This document shows positions 20,171 to 30,301 of a stretch of 64,000 nt of DNA, piece by piece. The position numbers were made by a program, and so were the translations under genes. Source of the DNA: Fervidobacterium pennivorans (GTDB lineage: Bacteria > Thermotogota > Thermotogae > Thermotogales > Fervidobacteriaceae); the NCBI RefSeq assembly GCF_001644665.1, contig NZ_CP011393.1, positions 1,014,001 to 1,078,000 of the forward strand. Reading direction: 5' to 3'. The notes under the pieces were generated by a model, which worked only from the letters and a program-made list of their open reading frames with translations, was not told where the DNA came from and did no database searches. Position 1 is the first letter of the stretch. Every line of letters starts with the position of its first letter.

Positions 20171-20818
20171 TCAAATCATTTCCATTTTCATGAAACGATG
20201 AATCCTAAATACAGGATACTTGAAATCATCTTCTTTGATAAAATCTGGAACAACTGTCCACTTCACAGGAACCTCGATAATTTCAGAAACTTTGGAAAGT
20301 ATTTCTTCTCCTTTTCTTATAATGTCTGGTGTGGTTTCGTACGATAAATTTGTGTTGTTAATTAGGTAATCCACCTTAACTCTTGCAATCCTTCTCAACT
20401 GTTCGTATGCTCTGATTATCCCATCAACTGTTGAAGAAAATGGTCTTGCAATGTTTACAACCATGCTTATTTCTGCATCACCAAGGTAAGGTTTCAAGTA
20501 ACCTAGCACAACAACACCGTTTTCTTCTCCTCCAACGTCTACAACTGCTTTAAACTCAGGATTCAAAAGGTAACCAATCGCAGCACCTGTGATAATTGGT
20601 AAATCTGCGTTCCTTAATGCTCCTTTTGGATAAACTGTCACAAGTCCTGCTTTTTCGAGGACCTCGGCAATATCTCTTGTCCTGAAGTATGGAGAAATAA
20701 TGTCGCCGTCTATAATTGCAACTTTTTTGTGCTCTTCCTTCAGTTTCAAAGCCCAGTTGATTGCTACTTCTGTCTTACCACTTCCAAACAAACCGATAAA
20801 TGCGTAATTCTTTGCCAT
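20171..20818 (-). CDS. P-loop NTPase of unknown role in the fermentation operon
   Basis: 215 residues. A Walker A loop (GLFGSGKTE) is at residues ~8-16, then a SIMIBI-like DGDIISPYFR and VVDVGGEENG, resembling CobB/MinD/ParA nucleotide-binding proteins. There is no membrane segment and no iron-sulfur motif. I chose ATG 20818 because AAAGGAAG is 8 nt upstream; ATG 20839 directly follows the buk stop without such a site. Its position between buk and the ferredoxin subunit suggests a role in assembly or control of the oxidoreductase, but this is inference. Confidence 0.75.
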   Translation of the reverse strand: MAKNYAFIGLFGSGKTEVAINWALKLKEEHKKVAIIDGDIISPYFRTRDIAEVLEKAGLVTVYPKGALRNADLPIITGAAIGYLLNPEFKAVVDVGGEENGVVVLGYLKPYLGDAEISMVVNIARPFSSTVDGIIRAYEQLRRIARVKVDYLINNTNLSYETTPDIIRKGEEILSKVSEIIEVPVKWTVVPDFIKEDDFKYPVFRIHRFMKMEMI

Positions 20819-20841
20819 TTGTTTTACTTCCTTTCCCATTC

Positions 20842-21951
<1,110 letters not shown>

Positions 21952-22848
21952 TTACGATTGTTCACTCATCAAACACGTTAGTGCTAACGACAAAAGCTTT
22001 GTTTCATCGCTATCGGCTCTTGATGTAAGTGCAACAGGACATTTTGCACCAATTATTGCTGAGGCAACCTTTGCACCTGCGAGAAAAACCACTGCTTTAT
22101 AGAAGATATTTCCAGCCTCGATATCTGGCATAATCAGTACATCGGCATCACCTGCAACAGGACTAACAATCCCCTTGTGTTCGGCTGCCTCTTTTGATAC
22201 TGCGTTATCTAATGCAAAAGGACCATCTACTATACAGTTTTTGATTTGCCCTCTTTCGTTCATTTTCGCAAGTAGTGCAGCATGTATCGTAGCTTCCATC
22301 TTTGGATTGACAACTTCAATTGCACCTAAAATTGCTACCTTCGGTTTCTCCACACCAACGGCTTTCCTAGCAACAAGAACTGCATTTTCGATAAGGTGAA
22401 CCTTCTGCTCCAAATCAGGGGCTATGGTCATTCCTGCGTCTGTAACAATGAGCAATTTATGATAGAGCGGTGTCTCAAAAATACTAACAAGAGACATTGT
22501 TCTTCCTGTTTTCAGATTATACTCATCTTTCAAAACAGCCTTCATTAAATCTCCGGTTTTTATGTTACCTTTCATAACAAAATGTGCTCTGCCATCCACA
22601 ACTGCTTTGACAGCATCATCTGCAGGGCTTTTTGAGTCAACTATTTCAAAATCTTTGATATTTAAACCTGCTTTTTCGGCAACAACTTCTATCTTTTTAG
22701 CATCCCCAAATAACAAGGCATCAACAATCCCTTCTTTCTTTGCCATATCGACGGCTCTCAAAACAACATCATCATCTGCCGCTGCAACAGCAACCACTTT
22801 CTTGCCTACACCTTTAGCTTTATCTAAAAGCTCTTGAAGTTTCTTCAT
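21952..22848 (-). CDS. ptb: Phosphate butyryltransferase
   Basis: 298 residues, usual length. It moves the acyl group from CoA to phosphate, feeding butyrate kinase. Family features seen: KGNIKTGDLMKAVL, TDAGMTIAPDLEQK and GPFALDNAVS. It lies between the two buk genes, spaced 3-25 nt, in the same operon as a 2-oxoacid oxidoreductase, so the acyl-CoA is probably isobutyryl-, isovaleryl- or 2-methylbutyryl-CoA. Confidence 0.92.
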   Translation of the reverse strand: MKKLQELLDKAKGVGKKVVAVAAADDDVVLRAVDMAKKEGIVDALLFGDAKKIEVVAEKAGLNIKDFEIVDSKSPADDAVKAVVDGRAHFVMKGNIKTGDLMKAVLKDEYNLKTGRTMSLVSIFETPLYHKLLIVTDAGMTIAPDLEQKVHLIENAVLVARKAVGVEKPKVAILGAIEVVNPKMEATIHAALLAKMNERGQIKNCIVDGPFALDNAVSKEAAEHKGIVSPVAGDADVLIMPDIEAGNIFYKAVVFLAGAKVASAIIGAKCPVALTSRADSDETKLLSLALTCLMSEQS

Positions 22849-22851
22849 TTC

Positions 22852-23928
22852 TTACACCTCCTGAGGTCTCCATATTTTTGGTTCTTCAACACCGGTAAGA
22901 ACGCGCAAAGCCCCGTAGGCAAGAGCTTCCATCTCCATCTCACCAGGAACTACAAAGATAGGGGCAAATTTGAAGATATAGGATTTTATCATATCGACAA
23001 ATCTTTCACTATAAGCCATACCACCCGTAAGAACAATTGCATCTACCTTGCCTTTCAAAGCAACACACATGGCACCTATTTCTTGTGCAATCTGGTAAGC
23101 CATAGCTTCTATCACTTCCAATGCTTTCGGGTCACTTTCCGCCATTTTGAATGCTTCCCTCAAATCATTTGTACCAAGATAAGCCACAAGTCCTCCCTTA
23201 CCGACAAACATCTTTTTCATTTGTTCTTTCGTGTACTGTCCTGAATAGCACAATTTAACAACATCTCCAACAGGCAGTTCTCCGGTCCTCTCAACACTGA
23301 ACGGACCTTCGTCGTTGGCGTTATTTACATCTATCATCCTTCCTTTTTCAAACGGTGCAACTGAGATACCACTTCCAAGGTGAGCAATGACCATATTTAA
23401 TTCGTTGAATTTCTTGCCTAACTCTTCAGCGATTCGTATGCCAACAGCGCGCATGTTCGATATGTGTGAAAGACTTTTTCTCTCGATGTCCCTTATCCCA
23501 GATAACCTTGCTTCTGGAATCATTTCGTCCACACTTACCGGGTCGGTAATGTAAACTGGAATGGTTCTTGATGCTTTTTTGGATAGTTCATAACCGATAA
23601 CCGCCGCTAAATTTGAGGCATGTTGAACTTTTGTCTTATTTATTAAATAATCCACCATGGTTTCATCAACGATATAAGTTCCACTTTCAACTGGTGGTAG
23701 TATTCCACCGCGAGCAGCTATAGCATCAAATTGGTCAATTGTTAAGTTGTGCTTTCTTAAAAATTCTTCAACTGCGCTCGCTCTCATTTCTTTTTGGTCC
23801 ATTACTGTCGGATATTTATCCAGCTCTTCGACGCTGTGTTGAAGTATCTCTTGAAGAATCTTTTGCTTATCTTCAAAAACGGCAACTTTCGTACTTGTTG
23901 CTCCGGGGTTAATAACCAAAATTCTCAT
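22852..23928 (-). CDS. Butyrate kinase (copy 2)
   Basis: 358 residues, same family and architecture as copy 1 ([36 protein letters not shown]). The two paralogues differ along their whole length, so this is not a recent duplication. Different chain-length or branching preference would explain keeping both; that is inference. It starts 1 nt after the aminotransferase stop, so it is tightly coupled. Confidence 0.92.
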   Translation of the reverse strand: MRILVINPGATSTKVAVFEDKQKILQEILQHSVEELDKYPTVMDQKEMRASAVEEFLRKHNLTIDQFDAIAARGGILPPVESGTYIVDETMVDYLINKTKVQHASNLAAVIGYELSKKASRTIPVYITDPVSVDEMIPEARLSGIRDIERKSLSHISNMRAVGIRIAEELGKKFNELNMVIAHLGSGISVAPFEKGRMIDVNNANDEGPFSVERTGELPVGDVVKLCYSGQYTKEQMKKMFVGKGGLVAYLGTNDLREAFKMAESDPKALEVIEAMAYQIAQEIGAMCVALKGKVDAIVLTGGMAYSERFVDMIKSYIFKFAPIFVVPGEMEMEALAYGALRVLTGVEEPKIWRPQEV

Positions 23929-23929
23929 A

Positions 23930-25165
23930 TCACATCAACCCTTTCTTCTTACCATATTCAACAACAGTTTCCTTAAGTCTTTTGACTCCCTCAATTATTT
24001 TCTCTTCTGACGGTAAGCAGAATGAAAGCCTCATCGAAGAGCTCTTACTATCGTCTATTGTAAAAGCTTCACCTGGGATGTAATAAATCTTCTTTTCTTT
24101 TGCTCTCTCAAACATCTCCATCGTGTCGTAGCCTTCAGGAAGTGTGAACCACACAAAGAGACCACCTTGTGGATTGACCCATTTCGCTCCCTTTATATCT
24201 GAGAAGTTCTCTTCGAGAGCTTTTATCATCGTGTCCTTTTTCTTCTTATACAGTTCAATTCCTAGCTTCAGGTATTCAAGTAAGTCATACCTTTCCAAGA
24301 ATCTTGCGGCTATCCTTTGGTTCAAGCTCGGGCTACACAAATCAGCTGCCTGTTTTGCAAGGGTTGCTTTTCTAACGATATCCGCACGCCCGATTATTAC
24401 ACCTATTCTCAAACCAGGTGTGAGAATCTTGCTAAATGTGTTCAACAGAATTACCCTATCCGGTCCAGCTAGTTTATACAAGGAAGGTAAATGCTCTCCT
24501 TCAAATCTGAGAAGCCCATATGGGTCATCTTCAAGGATAGGAATGTCGTATCTTTCGGCTATTTCTATCAATTTTTTCCTTTTTTCTAGACTCATCGTGA
24601 CACCAGCGGGGTTGTGGAAGTTTGGAACGGTGTATATGAATTTAACATGCTTTATCTTTCCAGCTAGGTCAAGTTCCTTTAGTTTTTTCTCCAAATAATC
24701 CACATCCATCCCATCGTCTAGTAGAGGTACTGTTTCAAACTTTGTAAAAGTCATTCTGAACGCACTTGCTGCACCAAGGTAGACTGGGAACTCAACAAAG
24801 CATATGCTATCTCTGTCAAGTAGGACTCTGGCAAGAAGGTCGAGGGCTTGCTGCGAACCTGTGGTGAAAAGTAGATTGGGTCTATCAAGACCTGTTATTC
24901 CATAAATCCTTTCAAGGAGCTTTATCATCTGTTTGGCAAGTTCATCGTCACCTTCAGTAGTGTTGTATTGAAGAGTGTACGCATATTCGTTTTCTATGAC
25001 TTCCTTTGCAATCTCAGCAAGCTCGTGACGTGGGAATGTGTTTGGATCCGGGACTCCACCTCCAAATGATATTGAACCCGGCACGGAGGCATATTTGAGC
25101 AATTCTCTAATTAAAGAAGACCTTAGGTTCATACCAACTTCTGACAATTTGCTCTCTAGCTCCAT
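23930..25165 (-). CDS. PLP-dependent aminotransferase, class I/II (LysN/2-aminoadipate type)
   Basis: 411 residues. The fold-type I pattern is clear: GGVPDPNTFP, TTGSQQALDLLARV, NFHNPAGVTMS, and the PLP lysine in NTFSKILTPGLRIG. The family includes broad-specificity transaminases for branched-chain, aromatic and 2-aminoadipate substrates. As the first gene of the operon it would supply 2-oxo acids to the ferredoxin oxidoreductase. AAGGAG is 10 nt before ATG 25165; the GTG at 25174 is too close to it. Confidence 0.88.
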   Translation of the reverse strand: MELESKLSEVGMNLRSSLIRELLKYASVPGSISFGGGVPDPNTFPRHELAEIAKEVIENEYAYTLQYNTTEGDDELAKQMIKLLERIYGITGLDRPNLLFTTGSQQALDLLARVLLDRDSICFVEFPVYLGAASAFRMTFTKFETVPLLDDGMDVDYLEKKLKELDLAGKIKHVKFIYTVPNFHNPAGVTMSLEKRKKLIEIAERYDIPILEDDPYGLLRFEGEHLPSLYKLAGPDRVILLNTFSKILTPGLRIGVIIGRADIVRKATLAKQAADLCSPSLNQRIAARFLERYDLLEYLKLGIELYKKKKDTMIKALEENFSDIKGAKWVNPQGGLFVWFTLPEGYDTMEMFERAKEKKIYYIPGEAFTIDDSKSSSMRLSFCLPSEEKIIEGVKRLKETVVEYGKKKGLM

Positions 25166-25497
25166 GAATCCCACACTCCTTGTTGTCGTATTTTTGGCAC
25201 AACATTCTATACAAGTATTGCTCTCCAGTTATATGTTAGCAACAATATGCCAAAAAGCAAAAAGAAAATTCCAATGTATGTTCACGTTATAAATAGATTA
25301 AGTGAGATTTCCAATGGATTTTTGCCTTGCAAATCATTGCATGAAAAAAATTGCACTATTAAGCATGTTGTCAAAAATACTTTCCAAGATGTAAAATATT
25401 GGTGAATTTATTCTCATTTCAGTGATACATTAAGTCGTGTTAAATCGCGTTAAGGGATGAAAAATTCCACACCAATACGACAGAAGGAGGGGTTTTT
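25166..25497. other. Divergent intergenic region, 332 nt
   Basis: AT-rich region between the fermentation operon (-) and the serine genes (+). It holds a + strand promoter candidate (listed separately), an inverted repeat TGCAA-atca-TTGCA (around 25328-25341), and a near-direct repeat GTGTTAA/GCGTTAA just before the + ribosome-binding site. I see no convincing promoter for the minus operon and no conserved RNA motif. Confidence 0.5.
25368..25397 (+). promoter_or_regulatory. Candidate promoter for the aminotransferase-serA pair
   Basis: TTGTCA (25368-25373), 18-bp spacer, TAAAAT (25392-25397), leaving a leader of about 95 nt. Confidence 0.5.
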
Positions 25498-26640
25498 GTG
25501 ATAAGAAAGTATTTGTTACTATCACCCGGTCCAACACCAGTTCCTCAGGAAATACTACTTGAGGGTGCCAAAGAAACGATTCACCACAGAACACCAGAAT
25601 TCGTTAAATTGTTAGAAGAAACCCTTGAGCTCACGAAATACGTCTTTCAAACAAAACACCCAGTTTACGTATTAACATCATCAGGAACCGGTGCTTTGGA
25701 AACAGCTGTTGTTAACCTCGTTAATCCAGGCGAGAAGGCTATAATAGTAAACGCAGGTAAATTTGGCGAAAGATGGGTTGAAATCGCAAGAGCTTATGGC
25801 GTTAACGTTGTTGAAATCAAACTACCCTGGGGTAAGGCTGTCACACCAGAAATGATTGAAAAGGCGATGAAAGAAAACCCTGATGCAAAAGTTGTATTCA
25901 CAACCTACAGTGAAACTTCGACAGGAACAGTTATTGACTTAGAAAACATCGCAAAGCTAACAAGAGATACTGACGTTATACTTGTAACAGATGCTGTCAG
26001 TGGTCTTTTAGCAGAACCTCTGAAAATGGATGAATGGGGAGTCGACGTTGTAGTTAGCGGTTCACAAAAAGGTTGGATGTTGCCTCCAGGACTTGCATTT
26101 ATAGCTATCAACGACAAGGCATATGCAAAGGTTGAAAAATGCACGAACAGTAGGTACTACTTCGACCTTAGAAAGTACAAAAAGAGCTCACCAGATAACC
26201 CATGGACAACAGCAGTTAACCTGATTTACATGCTGAATAAAGCCGTTAAGATGCTCAAAGAAGAAGGTATTGAAAACGTTTGGGCAAGACACGCACTCTA
26301 TGGAGAAGCAACAAGAGCCGCAGTTAAGGCTTTAGGTTTAACATTCTTCTCTGAAAGACCGGGTAACGTTCTAACTGCTGTTAACTCACCAGAAGGTATT
26401 CCATCAAGCAAACTGACAAAACTCATGAGAGACAAATACGGTGTTACAATAGCAGCCGGGCAGGAACCTATGAAAGATGAAATATTCAGAATTTCCCACC
26501 TTGGTTACCTTACACCATTTGACATCATTACAGGTATCACGGCTCTTGAATTCGCGCTCAACGAAATGGGATACAAAGTTGAAATTGGAAAAGGTGTCGT
26601 TGCAGCTGAAGAAGTACTTTTTAAAGGGCTGGTGAAGTAG
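25498..26640 (+). CDS. Class V aminotransferase (alanine-glyoxylate / serine-pyruvate type)
   Basis: 380 residues. [12 protein letters not shown] at the N-terminus and the PLP lysine in [12 protein letters not shown] identify the small class V family. Starts with GTG, AAGGAGG 7 nt upstream. The next gene, one base away, is a phosphoglycerate-dehydrogenase-like protein, and the same pair occurs in Thermotoga; I infer that it serves as the phosphoserine (3-phosphohydroxypyruvate) aminotransferase or in serine-glyoxylate exchange. The substrate cannot be told from sequence alone. Confidence 0.88.
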   Translation: MIRKYLLLSPGPTPVPQEILLEGAKETIHHRTPEFVKLLEETLELTKYVFQTKHPVYVLTSSGTGALETAVVNLVNPGEKAIIVNAGKFGERWVEIARAYGVNVVEIKLPWGKAVTPEMIEKAMKENPDAKVVFTTYSETSTGTVIDLENIAKLTRDTDVILVTDAVSGLLAEPLKMDEWGVDVVVSGSQKGWMLPPGLAFIAINDKAYAKVEKCTNSRYYFDLRKYKKSSPDNPWTTAVNLIYMLNKAVKMLKEEGIENVWARHALYGEATRAAVKALGLTFFSERPGNVLTAVNSPEGIPSSKLTKLMRDKYGVTIAAGQEPMKDEIFRISHLGYLTPFDIITGITALEFALNEMGYKVEIGKGVVAAEEVLFKGLVK

Positions 26641-26641
26641 T

Positions 26642-27550
26642 ATGAGGATTCATATTAACGATCCTCTTGACAAACAAGCCACAGAGAGGCTTAAAAGCGT
26701 ACCTGGAGTAGAATTAACCTCTGAACACTTGGAAAAAGAAGACCTTCTCAAAATAATGCCAGAAATAGAAGTACTAATCGTTAGAAGTGCTACCAAAGTA
26801 ACAGCGGACATTATCGAGGCAGGCACAAAGCTCAAAATTATCGGACGAGCTGGCACTGGCTTGGACAACATTGATGTGAAGGCAGCAGAAGCAAAAGGAA
26901 TAAAAGTCATTAATACCCCAGGTGCGAACAGCATATCGGTAGCGGAATTAACTATTGGACTAATGATAGCTTGTTCGAGACACATCGCACGTGGAACTAT
27001 CGACCTCAAGAACGGAAAATGGACAAAAAAAGAACTCGAAGGTCACGAACTTTTTGGAAGAACTGTTGGTATCATCGGATTTGGAAACATTGGGCGTGAA
27101 GTTGCAAAAAGGTTACTCGCATTTGATATGAAAATCTTAGCTTATGACCCGTTTGTCAAAGAAACTGACATGAACGTTAAGATGGTAGATTTGGACACAC
27201 TTTACAAAGAAAGTGACTACATAACAATACACGTGCCACTCACACCAGAAACAAAGAATCTTATAAACAAAGAAACCATCTCAAAGATGAAAGATGGAGT
27301 CATAATAATAAATGCAGCAAGAGGAGGCATCATTGACGAAGAGGCATTATACGAAGCTTTGGTAAGCGGTAAGGTCTACGCTGCCGGTCTTGATGTCTTC
27401 GAAGTAGAACCCCCCACCGATGAACTAAGACAAAAATTACTCGCTCTGCCAAATGTTGTTGCAACACCTCACATAGGTGCATCAACATTCGAGGCGCAAG
27501 AAAGAGTCGGAATGCTACTTGTCGAAAGACTTATAAAAGAAATTGCGTAA
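26642..27550 (+). CDS. serA: D-3-phosphoglycerate dehydrogenase (short form)
   Basis: 302 residues, a 2-hydroxyacid dehydrogenase without the C-terminal ACT domain of longer SerA. Visible are GTGLDNID, the NAD-binding GFGNIGREVA, the catalytic Arg in NAARGGIIDEEAL, and the His in TPHIGAST. It should oxidise 3-phosphoglycerate as the first step to serine. It is one base downstream of the class V aminotransferase, and a terminator follows. Confidence 0.88.
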   Translation: MRIHINDPLDKQATERLKSVPGVELTSEHLEKEDLLKIMPEIEVLIVRSATKVTADIIEAGTKLKIIGRAGTGLDNIDVKAAEAKGIKVINTPGANSISVAELTIGLMIACSRHIARGTIDLKNGKWTKKELEGHELFGRTVGIIGFGNIGREVAKRLLAFDMKILAYDPFVKETDMNVKMVDLDTLYKESDYITIHVPLTPETKNLINKETISKMKDGVIIINAARGGIIDEEALYEALVSGKVYAAGLDVFEVEPPTDELRQKLLALPNVVATPHIGASTFEAQERVGMLLVERLIKEIA

Positions 27551-27585
27551 CGATATTCGAAAGCTTATTACCAACACAATCCACC

Positions 27586-27612
27586 AGGGGAGCTTCCACG
27601 CTCCCCTTTTCG
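27586..27612 (+). terminator. Rho-independent terminator
   Basis: AGGGGAGC (27586-27593) pairs with GCTCCCCT (27600-27607), followed by TTTCG/TTTG. It ends the serine pair transcript. Confidence 0.85.
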
Positions 27613-27726
27613 TTTGTCCAATATTATCAATTCATATATACAATTGATTAACATTTTAGTTACGATAGAATTTATCTCATTTGATACGCTTTTTGTTCTA
27701 TAATTCAAGCATTATCGAATTTTTAC

Positions 27727-27753
27727 TTATCACTCTTGACAGGTGAGTGCTAA
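27727..27753 (+). promoter_or_regulatory. CIRCE operator (HrcA-binding site)
   Basis: TTATCACTC-N9-GAGTGCTAA. The right arm matches the CIRCE consensus exactly and the left arm differs at one base; the spacer is exactly nine bases. The -35 box of the hsp20 promoter lies inside the nine-base spacer, ideal for repression by HrcA. Confidence 0.9.
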
Positions 27754-27764
27754 TTATGTATAAT
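27736..27764 (+). promoter_or_regulatory. Promoter of hsp20
   Basis: Perfect TTGACA (27736-27741), 17-bp spacer, perfect TATAAT (27759-27764). It overlaps the CIRCE element. Confidence 0.9.
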
Positions 27765-27816
27765 ATAAGTGGAGTTCGTAAGGAAAAATATAAAACAACG
27801 AGCAGGGGGTGAGAGT

Positions 27817-28245
27817 ATGTTAGCAAGAAGAAGCGACTTATTTGAACCATTCATGGAATTGCAGAGAGAAGTTGACAGACTATTCTCGGAATTTATGAGA
27901 CCATTCAGAACAGATGTAGAATTTCTTCCAAAAGTCGATGCCTATGAAACAGAAGATAAAGTAGTTCTCGAACTCGAAATTCCTGGAGTTAAAAAAGACG
28001 AACTAAAAATCGCTGTAGAAGACGGAATCCTAAGAATATCGGGTGAAAAGAAAGCTGAAAGAGACGAAAAAGGTAGGAACTACAGAATAGTTGAAAGAAG
28101 CTTTGGTAAATTCGAAAGAGCGTTTTTACTGCCAGACTACGTGGACATCCAAAACATCAAGGCAAAATACAACGATGGAGTTTTGACAATAGAATTACCA
28201 AAGAAGAAGGAAGAAAAACCCGCTCTTGAGATAAAAGTTGAATAA
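27817..28245 (+). CDS. hsp20: Hsp20/alpha-crystallin small heat-shock protein
   Basis: 142 residues. The alpha-crystallin domain spans residues ~38-132 (PKVDAYETEDKVVLELEIPG..., GILRISGEKK), and the C-terminal anchoring motif is present as PALEIKVE. It is an ATP-independent holdase. The frame reaches upstream to 27769, but that start would lie just after the -10 box; GGGGGTGAG sits correctly for ATG 27817. Single gene with a CIRCE-controlled promoter and its own terminator. Confidence 0.95.
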   Translation: MLARRSDLFEPFMELQREVDRLFSEFMRPFRTDVEFLPKVDAYETEDKVVLELEIPGVKKDELKIAVEDGILRISGEKKAERDEKGRNYRIVERSFGKFERAFLLPDYVDIQNIKAKYNDGVLTIELPKKKEEKPALEIKVE

Positions 28246-28270
28246 GCAGGATAACTAGTGCGTCAACAAG

Positions 28271-28308
28271 AAGGGCTCTCGTGAAAACGAGAGCCCTTTG
28301 ATTTTTTT
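28271..28308 (+). terminator. Rho-independent terminator of hsp20
   Basis: AAGGGCTCTCGT (28271-28282) pairs with ACGAGAGCCCTT (28287-28298), then a T-run (28302-28308). Confidence 0.92.
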
Positions 28309-28696
28309 AGCAATCTTTTGCATTTCCTGAAAGTTTGCAAGAAATTGCAAAGTGAAAGAACATAGCTTTCTCCTAGGTTTTTACTCTTTCATGTTCGTAG
28401 ACAAAGTCAATTTTGAACGTTTCGTTAGAGCAAGAGTCTAAAATTATGGAAGCGTACTAAGAACGGTAATTCCCCAACTATGGATTGTTTAATTTACAAC
28501 CCCTGACTTCTAAGAATTTGAAACTGTCAGTCTTATTAAAAAGTGAAGGGTGAAAAGCTTATTAGTATATGTTGTGTCAAAGAAAGGAGGTTGAGAGAAA
28601 CATTTTGAAAAAGTTTGGACGATTTACGATTTTCCGTCACATAACAACCTGTTCGATCTATTAAAGTAAAAAACAAAACAAAGGAAGGTGATGGTT
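28309..28696. other. Unassigned intergenic region, 388 nt
   Basis: No open gene is convincing. AAAGGAGG at 28583-28590 looks like an unused ribosome-binding site; the nearest start (TTG 28605, 19 codons) is too far away for confidence. No promoter with good boxes, no hairpin with T-run, no tRNA. It could be the long leader of the following envelope-protein gene, a decayed gene, or an unrecognised RNA. Confidence 0.4.
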
Positions 28697-29176
28697 ATGA
28701 GAAGGGTTTTGATTATTGTTTTTCTTATTGTAGCATTAATCTCAGCATTTGGCTTTGAAATATCTGCGTTCGGTGGTATGGAACTTGGTGGGAAAAACAG
28801 ACCGTATTTCGGTGCACGTATAGGAACGCTTTCTGGAGGAATTTCTCTGATGTTAGAAGGTTATTACCCGCTTTCGTCTTTCAAACAGTTGGGGGAAATA
28901 AACATCGAGGAGATTCAGTTTATAGAAATTGACCCCTACATCTACGTAGGAATACCGTTGATGGGAACTTTGATTTACGCAGGAGCTGCACCAATCATCA
29001 TTTTGGATATCAAAAATACACAATTTGCGATGTATCAGGATATATTCCATCTTAAAGCAGGTATAAGGTTTGGAACCGGAATAATATTCTTCGCTGAAGG
29101 AATGGCAACAATGAACACGTCATTCCAAATTTTCGATACCTACGCAGTCTCTGTCGGCGTAGGTATTGGGTTCTGA
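28697..29176 (+). CDS. Secreted beta-rich protein, outer-membrane-like
   Basis: 159 residues, not recognised. It has an N-terminal signal peptide (MRRVLIIVFLIVALISAFG), then alternating hydrophobic strands and a C-terminal Phe (VGVGIGF), as in small outer-membrane barrels. AAGGAAGG is spaced for ATG 28697 (two earlier starts fall in or next to it). It lies 13 nt before a VWA lipoprotein gene and probably works with it at the envelope. Confidence 0.65.
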   Translation: MRRVLIIVFLIVALISAFGFEISAFGGMELGGKNRPYFGARIGTLSGGISLMLEGYYPLSSFKQLGEINIEEIQFIEIDPYIYVGIPLMGTLIYAGAAPIIILDIKNTQFAMYQDIFHLKAGIRFGTGIIFFAEGMATMNTSFQIFDTYAVSVGVGIGF

Positions 29177-29189
29177 GGGAGTGATGATT

Positions 29190-30233
29190 ATGAGAAGAAT
29201 GCTTGTAAGCATCTTAAGTTTTTTGTTTGTTCTAGTTTTTTTGTTCAGCTGTTCTGAGATACCACAGGCTCCGAAAGTTATACCACCTGACCCTACTGGA
29301 ACAACGAAACCATTAATATCGGAATATGCAGTGAGCGAAATTTATGGAAGTGTAGATAAGCAACCGACACTGGTGCCCATCGCCGTTCCAGACCCAGTGC
29401 GTGTAAGAATAAGCCTGCCCGGCGTTGAAAATTTACAGCCAAGCGAATTAAGAGTTTTCGAAGATAACAGAGAGCAAGGATTCGTGCTTTACAAAGAATC
29501 GTCAGTGAAAAACAAATTAGATATTGCTATTATTCTCGACGTAACTGGAAGTATGTGGAATGCTATTGACGGCGCTAAAAACAGCATAATCTCTTTTGCG
29601 AACTCACTTGCAAATAGTGGATTAGATGTCAAGATTGGTGTCATACCATTCGACGATTACGTGAATCCTCCAAGCGATATCGACGTTGAGCCTGGATTTC
29701 TAAATCTAACATCTCCTGCTTCTGCTCAAGAATACGTTGCATCGCTTTATGCCGGCTACGGCGGGGATGCTCCAGAGAACCCTTACGATGCGATAATGTT
29801 TGCCGCGACCGCTCTTGAATGGAGACCCGGCGCACAAAGAATAATGATTGTTATTACCGATGCACCAGCACATTATAAGGACGACGGAACACCATTTGCC
29901 CACTTTACAAAGAATGAAATGCTATCAACACTCGTTGGATATTTTACCATACACGGTGCTTTTGTTCCAAGCTGGTATTACAGTGAATCCGACACTGACT
30001 TTTCTAACCCTGGGGATGTAAGAGAGCTCTGCCAGAAAACAGGTGGTGTAATAAAATATACTGATACATCTGGAAATGTTGATCTTACGGGACTCGGAAT
30101 AGTGGAGTACGTAACTTCATCTTGGATTGTCACATTTGAGAGTGATTCACCGGCATCAACACACACGATAGAAATTTTCTATACAAAGGGTTCAGATAAA
30201 AGATACCTCAAACTTCAGGACGTCACATATTAA
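29190..30233 (+). CDS. VWA-domain lipoprotein
   Basis: 347 residues. The signal peptide ends in a lipobox-like LFLFSC, so Cys ~24 should be lipidated. The von Willebrand A domain starts near residue 112 with the MIDAS motif DVTGSMW (Asp117, Thr, Gly, Ser121) and later has VITDAPAHYKDDGT. It likely binds protein partners through a divalent metal at the cell surface or periplasm. GAGGGAG supports ATG 29190. It is followed by a terminator. Confidence 0.85.
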   Translation: MRRMLVSILSFLFVLVFLFSCSEIPQAPKVIPPDPTGTTKPLISEYAVSEIYGSVDKQPTLVPIAVPDPVRVRISLPGVENLQPSELRVFEDNREQGFVLYKESSVKNKLDIAIILDVTGSMWNAIDGAKNSIISFANSLANSGLDVKIGVIPFDDYVNPPSDIDVEPGFLNLTSPASAQEYVASLYAGYGGDAPENPYDAIMFAATALEWRPGAQRIMIVITDAPAHYKDDGTPFAHFTKNEMLSTLVGYFTIHGAFVPSWYYSESDTDFSNPGDVRELCQKTGGVIKYTDTSGNVDLTGLGIVEYVTSSWIVTFESDSPASTHTIEIFYTKGSDKRYLKLQDVTY

Positions 30234-30250
30234 CTCTCAGGAGGTTAAAC

Positions 30251-30283
30251 AACAAAGCGGTGCCCACAGGGCATCGCTTTGTT
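30251..30283. terminator. Bidirectional terminator
   Basis: AACAAAGCGGTGCCC (30251-30265) pairs over 15 bp with GGGCATCGCTTTGTT (30269-30283), with one G-T pair. It lies between convergent transcripts; the T-run is weak on both sides. Confidence 0.7.
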
Positions 30284-30301
30284 TCTGGTAACTTATCATT
30301 C

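Noticed and set aside
28605-28664. Small ORF of 19 codons (TTG start) in the gap before the envelope genes
   Set aside because: Its start is 14 nt from the ribosome-binding site and the codon pattern gives no support; too weak to call a gene.
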